DNA of 10,313 bases from Planctomycetaceae bacterium (GTDB taxonomy: Bacteria > Planctomycetota > Planctomycetia > Pirellulales > UBA1268): positions 1-10,313 of the forward strand of contig DONH01000177.1 in assembly GCA_003509235.1 (NCBI GenBank), read 5' to 3'. The notes below the pieces were generated by a model, which saw nothing but the letters and a program-made list of their open reading frames with translations, was not told where the DNA came from and ran no database searches. Positions 6,984-10,313 of the stretch are shown here, piece after piece (the first letter of the stretch is position 1; each line of letters opens with the position of its first letter). The position numbers and the translations under genes are program-made.

Positions 6984-7286
6984 ATGCCTACCTATGTCTA
7001 TGAGGTTGTCGAAGAAGACGGAACAAGTGGAGAGCGATTCGAGGTCGACCAACCAATGAGCGCTGATCCGCTCACGGCTCATCCCATGAGTGGTAAACCA
7101 GTGCGTCGTGTAATTACTGGTTTCAGAATAGCTGGGAAATGGTCTGACATCGGAACCCAAGACAAACTGTCAGACAAGAATCTCGACCGGATAGGGTTTA
7201 CAAAGTATGTTCGATCTGGAGATGGTTACTATGAAAAGACTGCGGGGCAAGGACCGAACATGATCTCCGGAAATGACGATAGATGA
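6984..7286 (+). CDS. FmdB-like small protein lacking zinc-binding cysteines
   Basis: A 100-residue protein whose first 45 residues follow the FmdB putative regulatory domain: MPTYVYE at the start, RFEVDQPMS in the middle, PLTAHPMSGKPVRRVIT at 29-45. In typical FmdB zinc ribbons two CxxC pairs lie after the initial MPxYEY and in the CPxCG turn. Here those places read VVEED and HPMSG, and the whole protein has no cysteine. It therefore keeps the ribbon outline but cannot bind zinc in the usual way. The remainder (GKWSDIGTQDKLSDKNLDRIGFTKYV and a polar tail) is well ordered and charged; similar tails occur, from memory, in planctomycete homologues. ATG 6984 is set by AAAGGA at 6971-6976, 7 nt upstream; an in-frame upstream start at 6885 lacks support. 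Function is unknown. The gene converges on the RidA gene. Confidence 0.8.
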   Translation: MPTYVYEVVEEDGTSGERFEVDQPMSADPLTAHPMSGKPVRRVITGFRIAGKWSDIGTQDKLSDKNLDRIGFTKYVRSGDGYYEKTAGQGPNMISGNDDR

Positions 7287-7407
7287 CATAACTCGCCATT
7301 TCTTGGCACGCACGCCGGCTCTCATTCTACCCACTAGCACCAATCTCACCCGCATGCTTCAATCAGCCTGAATGCAATCCAAGAAGCTACGACAAGTAAT
7401 TGAGCCC

Positions 7408-7869
7408 TTAGCGCAATTCGAAGACTGCCTCGATTTCAACAGCAACACCCGCAGGAAGTGAAGACACTCCAACCGCACTTCGCACCCCAACCCCGTTCTC
7501 CGCACCCCAGATCTCCGCGTAGAGTTCGCTACAACCGTTAATGACGGCCGGGTGTTGAGTAAATGAAGGTGTTGCCGAAACCATTCCTAGAAGTTTGACA
7601 ACCCGAGAAATCTTATCGAGGCTACCGAGACAATGCTCGAGCGTTATAAGACTCGCAAGCCCTGCTCGCCGCGCTGCGTTTTTGCCAGCTTCGACATCCA
7701 AGTCTTTTCCAAGGCACCCCAGGATAAGACTCCCATCAGGCTGAAAGGGCAGATGACCTGAAACGTAGACGAAACTCCCGGCCACTAAGCACGGCTGATA
7801 GAGCCCCGCAGGTTTGCCAACCGGGGTTTTTTCATCATCAAGCGACTCAAAACACTTCTGGGCACTCAT
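7408..7869 (-). CDS. RidA/YjgF/UK114 family protein
   Basis: Small cytosolic protein of 153 residues in the RidA superfamily. Archetypal RidA hydrolyses reactive enamine/imine intermediates released by PLP enzymes such as threonine dehydratase, protecting other enzymes from damage. The family core is clear: GSFVYVSGHLPFQPDG at 31-46, NAARRAGLASLITLEHCLGSLDKI at 64-87, VRSAVGVSSLPAGVAVEIEAVFE at 129-151. Arg130 and Glu145 keep the 15-residue spacing of the Arg105/Glu120 pair of E. coli RidA, so deaminase activity is possible. It is longer than the 128-residue archetype, which fits the slightly larger YjgF branch (about 150 residues), whose activity is less certain. The ATG at 7869 is chosen because GAGAGG lies 5 nt upstream; an in-frame GTG at 7911 would add 14 residues unlike the family. 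Confidence 0.88.
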   Translation of the reverse strand: MSAQKCFESLDDEKTPVGKPAGLYQPCLVAGSFVYVSGHLPFQPDGSLILGCLGKDLDVEAGKNAARRAGLASLITLEHCLGSLDKISRVVKLLGMVSATPSFTQHPAVINGCSELYAEIWGAENGVGVRSAVGVSSLPAGVAVEIEAVFELR

Positions 7870-7874
7870 GCCTA

Positions 7875-7880
7875 CCTCTC
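7875..7880 (-). promoter_or_regulatory. Ribosome binding site deciding the RidA start
   Basis: On the minus strand GAGAGG ends 5 nt before the ATG at 7869, supporting the 153-residue form over the longer reading from GTG 7911. Confidence 0.6.
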
Positions 7881-8055
7881 TTTGTTTCCATAACTTAGTT
7901 GCATCATCCACCCTTCACTGTCTAAACAAGCTTTTAGGCTAATCACTTTGACCACTCCACTCTCAAAGCCGACTAAACCATGAACTGACAGTACAACGGC
8001 ACACTAGCGTTGCAAAATCTTGCTTTTGGTGACGATAACAGCAGAAGGAGCTGCA

Positions 8056-8064
8056 TGGTATAGT
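8056..8064 (+). promoter_or_regulatory. Extended -10 promoter candidate for the YqhA-like gene
   Basis: TGGTATAGT matches the extended -10 consensus TGnTATAAT at all but one position and lies 51 nt upstream of the ATG at 8116. No -35 of suitable spacing is visible, as is usual for extended -10 promoters. A short GCAG/CTGC inverted repeat (8041-8044 and 8051-8054) lies just before it. Confidence 0.4.
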
Positions 8065-8115
8065 GAGGTCGAATTTGCCGTAAGCTACAACACTTTATAG
8101 ATCAAGATATTTCTT

Positions 8116-8730
8116 ATGGATGCGAAAGACTCTTCCCAAACCCAACACGCACACCATCGCAAAATGGTGCCTCGCATAACTCAAATTCTGGGGCTCACCC
8201 GTTGGTTCAGTATTGTTACGGTGCTCTCATCGCTTGTTGGTGCTCTTTTGATGTTCATCATCGGAGCGGCGAATACCGTTGAAGCAGTTCTGCGATATTT
8301 TGAAATCGATGGTCGAGGTGTTTTACTCAACCATTTTTTTACACCGACCTCACCAGATGCTGCACCCCGGCCTGCAGCGAACCTTCTTTTGCTCGAGTCA
8401 CTTGATAATGGCCTCACTGGGCTCACCTTTTTGTATTTCGCTTACGGTATCTATGCACTATTTTTATCGAACTCGATGGCAGTAGGTACTGCTCCACATT
8501 GGCTCAAGGTTGAAAATATTGGATCGCTGAAAAAAACATTGCTGGAAGTTGTTGCTGTTCTTCTTGCCATCATGTTTGTACGAACACTCGCCGAGAAAAT
8601 GATTCTTGACGGCCAAAGCCAGGGCCCTGGATGGGAAATGCTTATTATGCCTGCAGGTATTTTGGCAATCGCTATCAGCAGCCGACTCATGTTCGATCGT
8701 CAACCGCTTACCCGTGACGCTGGGCTTTAG
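8116..8730 (+). CDS. YqhA/UPF0114 family membrane protein
   Basis: Polytopic inner-membrane protein of 204 residues, related to E. coli YqhA (UPF0114), a family without an assigned function. About four membrane segments can be read at residues 30-52, 98-118, 141-157 and 174-190. The family-like part is ESLDNGLTGLTFLYFAYGIYALFLSN (94-119) followed by HWLKVENIGSLKKTLLEVVAVLLAIMFVRTL (128-158), in which a soluble linker with a WL-x-V-x-x-x-x-x-LK pattern leads into the third helix. The polar His- and Gln-rich start (residues 5-16) and the loop at 62-88 are longer than I expect for the E. coli member. The ATG at 8116 has no obvious Shine-Dalgarno sequence. The gene is divergent from RidA and convergent with RNase III. 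Confidence 0.8.
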   Translation: MDAKDSSQTQHAHHRKMVPRITQILGLTRWFSIVTVLSSLVGALLMFIIGAANTVEAVLRYFEIDGRGVLLNHFFTPTSPDAAPRPAANLLLLESLDNGLTGLTFLYFAYGIYALFLSNSMAVGTAPHWLKVENIGSLKKTLLEVVAVLLAIMFVRTLAEKMILDGQSQGPGWEMLIMPAGILAIAISSRLMFDRQPLTRDAGL

Positions 8731-8738
8731 CCAACTAC

Positions 8739-8778
8739 AAAAAGCGAAAGTCCACCCCGATTTACGAGGTGGACTTTC
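8739..8778 (-). terminator. Intrinsic terminator downstream of RNase III
   Basis: A perfect 11-bp inverted repeat, GAAAGTCCACC (8746-8756) and GGTGGACTTTC (8768-8778), encloses an 11-nt loop. On the minus strand the stem is followed after GC by a run of five T (8739-8743), the layout of a Rho-independent terminator for the RNase III transcript. On the plus strand the stem lies 15 nt after the YqhA-like stop but is followed only by three A and ATTC, so it would stop that transcript less efficiently. Confidence 0.7.
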
Positions 8779-8910
8779 AAATTCGCGCCGGGGCCTGAGT
8801 ACCACCCCCCAGAAGCTTCAAGCGGGTACGGGCCATTGCCCACGGCACGATAAGATACGTTGGCTGATAGAGAGATGTTCGGTTCGAGAGCCAAAAAACT
8901 TCAATGTAAG

Positions 8911-9711
8911 TCAGAGAATTTTATCAGCTTCATTGCCGTTCAATTTGCCTTCAGGTTCATTTGAACGCCGAAACGCATGCTCGAAGGGCGGAATCACTCC
9001 GTCAGCTCGCAAAGACTCAAGTGCTTTTTCCGCTGCTCCTTGTTCCGCTTCCTTCTTATTACGGCCCCAGGCTGGATCATATCGCCGCCGACCAATCTGG
9101 GCCCGTACCTGAAATTCCTTATTGTGATCAGGTCCCACCTCGCCGATCACCTCATAGGTCGGTGCTATTCCATACGCCCCCTGAGCAAGCTGTTGCAGAA
9201 GGGATTTATGATTTGAACCTTCTTCTCCAGCTACTACTTTTTTAATTTCTGGACCAATCCAGGTATCAAGAAAAGCCCGAGCAGGATCGATCCCTCCATC
9301 AAGAAAAATCGCAGCAACCAGTGACTCAAACATATCTGAAAGAACCGAACTCGGTACTGGACGATTGACGGCCATGCCTTTCCCAACGATAAGGAAATCG
9401 ACGAGTCCAAGTTCGATACTAATTCTGCTGCATGTTTCTCGACTGACGACAGCGGATTTGATTCTTGTAAGATCACCCTCCAGAAGTTCTGGAAACTCAT
9501 GGAAAACCCGATTACAGACAACGAACCCAAGAATGGAGTCGCCGAGGAATTCCAGTCGTTCATTCGATGCCAGACGATGAGAAGCACCCGAAGCATGTGT
9601 TACGGCAGCCTCGAGCAGCCGACGATCTTGAAACCGATAACCAATTCGCTCTTCACAGGCGGTCAAGCCGGCTGAAGAGGGGTTTTTGTGCGGAATCGGC
9701 TTCTTTGACAT
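8911..9711 (-). CDS. rnc: Ribonuclease III
   Basis: Double-strand-specific endoribonuclease that processes rRNA precursors and structured mRNAs in the cytoplasm, working as a homodimer with Mg2+. The 266-residue protein has the family's two domains. The nuclease domain (about 18-160) contains the signature NERLEFLGDS at 50-59 with acidic residues Glu51, Glu54 and Asp58, plus Asp126 and Glu129 in DMFES, corresponding to E. coli Glu38, Glu41, Asp45, Asp114 and Glu117. The dsRNA-binding domain (about 166-235) starts at NHKSLLQQLAQ and ends with KKEAEQGAAEKALESL. It is longer than E. coli RNase III (226 residues) because of an N-terminal extension of about 15 residues and a polar C-terminal tail of about 30. 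The ATG at 9711 has GGGAG 7 nt upstream. It is not next to era, unlike the proteobacterial arrangement. Confidence 0.95.
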   Translation of the reverse strand: MSKKPIPHKNPSSAGLTACEERIGYRFQDRRLLEAAVTHASGASHRLASNERLEFLGDSILGFVVCNRVFHEFPELLEGDLTRIKSAVVSRETCSRISIELGLVDFLIVGKGMAVNRPVPSSVLSDMFESLVAAIFLDGGIDPARAFLDTWIGPEIKKVVAGEEGSNHKSLLQQLAQGAYGIAPTYEVIGEVGPDHNKEFQVRAQIGRRRYDPAWGRNKKEAEQGAAEKALESLRADGVIPPFEHAFRRSNEPEGKLNGNEADKIL

Positions 9712-9731
9712 TCATGGTCTCCCAAAACCAC

Positions 9732-9761
9732 ACGGTAAAAGCCAGCTCCCTGTGTTGTCAA
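9732..9761 (-). promoter_or_regulatory. Possible promoter of RNase III
   Basis: On the minus strand a perfect TTGACA (9756-9761) is followed after 18 nt by TACCGT (9732-9737), which matches only three of six bases of TATAAT. It would give a very short leader, about 15 nt, with the GGGAG ribosome binding site (9719-9723) close to the transcript start. Confidence 0.3.
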
Positions 9762-9985
9762 ACCTCGCTCGGGAGGCCCTGCCGTAATCGATAATTCGCC
9801 ATTTTTTTCTGAAAAACTTTCGAACACCCTCGGGGGGGTTCCCCGTATAAGTTTGTGGAGGTGTTCTGTCCGCACAAGGTGACTCCAGACGTAGGGATCG
9901 CCCAAAATGTTGGTGTGGACCTATGATAGAGTGAAAGAACGGCGACTGCCGTCAACGGAAACGGAATTCGGCCAGTCATCTACAT

Positions 9986-10000
9986 TCAGACAGTGTCTGA
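9986..10000. promoter_or_regulatory. Operator-like palindrome upstream of the HtrA-type gene
   Basis: TCAGACAGTGTCTGA is a perfect inverted repeat with 7-bp arms around a single central G, ending 22 nt before the GTG start and 7 nt before the Shine-Dalgarno sequence. A symmetric site of this size just ahead of a protease gene suggests binding by a dimeric regulator, or a small hairpin in the mRNA leader. Neither is shown by the sequence alone. Confidence 0.4.
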
Positions 10001-10007
10001 GGATAAA

Positions 10008-10014
10008 AAGGAGG
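10008..10014 (+). promoter_or_regulatory. Strong ribosome binding site for the HtrA-type gene
   Basis: AAGGAGG, with an 8-nt spacer to the GTG at 10023, is the best Shine-Dalgarno sequence in the window and fixes a non-ATG start. Confidence 0.75.
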
Positions 10015-10022
10015 AACACAAC

Positions 10023-10313
10023 GTGAACCATTTAAATACGATATGTGATTTGAAGAACCTACGCGATGGTGGCACAATTTTTTTGCCTGCCTGTTTGATT
10101 GCGGCACTGGCTCTGAGCTCAGTCGGCCCAACGACGCTTCTTTCTGCTGAACCAACAACAGCGGACCCGGTTGCCGCAGCAAATGCACTTTCTCAAGCAT
10201 TTCGAAATGCAGCTGAGAAGGCGACTCCGTCTGTCGTTGTTGTTCGCAGTGAAACAAAAGCCCAAAATGTCACATCAAAAGGTGGCCAGAATCGGGGAGA
10301 AAACCCTTTTCGC
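10023..10313 (+). CDS. DegP/HtrA-type serine protease, N-terminal part (cut by window end)
   Basis: Ninety-seven codons are open from a GTG start to the last base of the window, so the gene continues beyond it. Residues 18-34 (TIFLPACLIAALALSSV) form a hydrophobic core after a basic n-region, a signal peptide probably cleaved near SAEP (41-44). SQAFRNAAEKATPSVVVV at 58-75 is the typical opening strand of HtrA/DegP/DegQ proteases, and the Gly/Asn-rich stretch ending ENPFR (93-97) corresponds to the flexible segment before the protease body. The catalytic triad and any PDZ domains lie outside the window, so the assignment rests on this N-terminal pattern. The protein should act in the periplasm in degrading or refolding damaged proteins. 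The start is set by the AAGGAGG sequence; a palindrome lies just upstream. Confidence 0.75.
   Translation, partial: MNHLNTICDLKNLRDGGTIFLPACLIAALALSSVGPTTLLSAEPTTADPVAAANALSQAFRNAAEKATPSVVVVRSETKAQNVTSKGGQNRGENPFR

Larger units (their letters stand above)
9712..10022. other. Divergent region between RNase III and the HtrA-type gene
   Basis: This 311-nt gap holds, from left to right, the RNase III ribosome binding site and possible promoter; a CGGGG/CCCCG inverted repeat near 9830-9845; TATGAT at 9922-9927, a possible -10 for the plus strand without a -35; a 5-bp hairpin (ACGGC-GACT-GCCGT) at 9939-9952; a perfect palindrome at 9986-10000; and the HtrA ribosome binding site. A minus-strand open frame covers part of it (see findings) but is not assigned. 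Confidence 0.4.

Noticed and set aside
8779..8910. Possible tRNA or small RNA between the terminator and RNase III (GGTTCGAGAGCC near 8880-8892 recalls a T-arm)
   Set aside because: No acceptor, D-arm or anticodon stem can be built around it; it is read as the 3' untranslated part of the RNase III transcript.
8606..9112. A 168-codon plus-strand open frame spanning the YqhA-like gene end and RNase III
   Set aside because: It crosses the terminator hairpin, overlaps two well-supported genes and has no recognisable domain.
9758..9979. A 73-codon minus-strand frame upstream of RNase III
   Set aside because: It overlaps the 9663-9905 frame, has no motif and no convincing ribosome binding site.
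9976..10257. A 93-codon minus-strand frame opposite the HtrA-type gene
   Set aside because: It is antisense to a signal peptide and HtrA N-terminus backed by a strong Shine-Dalgarno sequence.
1..10313. CRISPR array, insertion sequence, toxin-antitoxin pair or phage remnant
   Set aside because: I saw no regularly spaced direct repeats, transposase, integrase or paired small genes; the genes present are mostly housekeeping or envelope related.

Overview
The window reads as an ordinary chromosomal stretch of a Gram-negative-type bacterium, most likely a marine planctomycete. That assignment is an inference from four things: a cysteine-free FmdB-like protein, the Bax1-I type of Bax-inhibitor-1 protein, a very large SDR/DUF2867/membrane fusion protein, and genes that alternate strand almost every time with few possible operons. 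Base composition is roughly balanced. I see no tRNA, rRNA, CRISPR array, insertion sequence or phage gene.

Layout, left to right: 1-262, no assignable gene, with an open frame at the left edge that may be the tail of a truncated gene. 263-1243 (+), exported trypsin-like serine protease. 1250-1972 (-), GIY-YIG-domain protein meeting the protease tail to tail with a 6-nt gap. 2123-2899 (-), classical SDR oxidoreductase of the YdfG/DHRS11 type. 3141-5816 (+), 891-residue atypical SDR + DUF2867 + polytopic membrane protein. 5857-6636 (-), Bax1-I/YccA-type membrane protein. 6984-7286 (+), FmdB-like protein without cysteines. 7408-7869 (-), RidA/YjgF protein. 8116-8730 (+), YqhA/UPF0114 membrane protein. 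8911-9711 (-), RNase III, followed by an intrinsic terminator. 10023-10313 (+), the N-terminal 97 codons of a DegP/HtrA-type protease that continues past the window.

The genes do not form one pathway. The common themes are protein quality control at the envelope (two exported serine proteases and a membrane domain resembling an inactive M48 protease), membrane proteins of unknown or stress-related role (YqhA, Bax1-I), metabolite damage repair (RidA), NADPH-dependent redox chemistry (two SDRs) and RNA processing (RNase III). Only the two adjacent minus-strand genes, SDR and GIY-YIG, could share a transcript. Several starts are fixed by clear Shine-Dalgarno sequences: SDR, RidA, FmdB-like, RNase III and HtrA.

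I do not see a convincing new multi-gene system. The points most worth a second look are the fusion protein with its degenerate M48-like membrane half, the cysteine-free FmdB-like protein, and a perfect 15-bp palindrome just upstream of the htrA-type gene.
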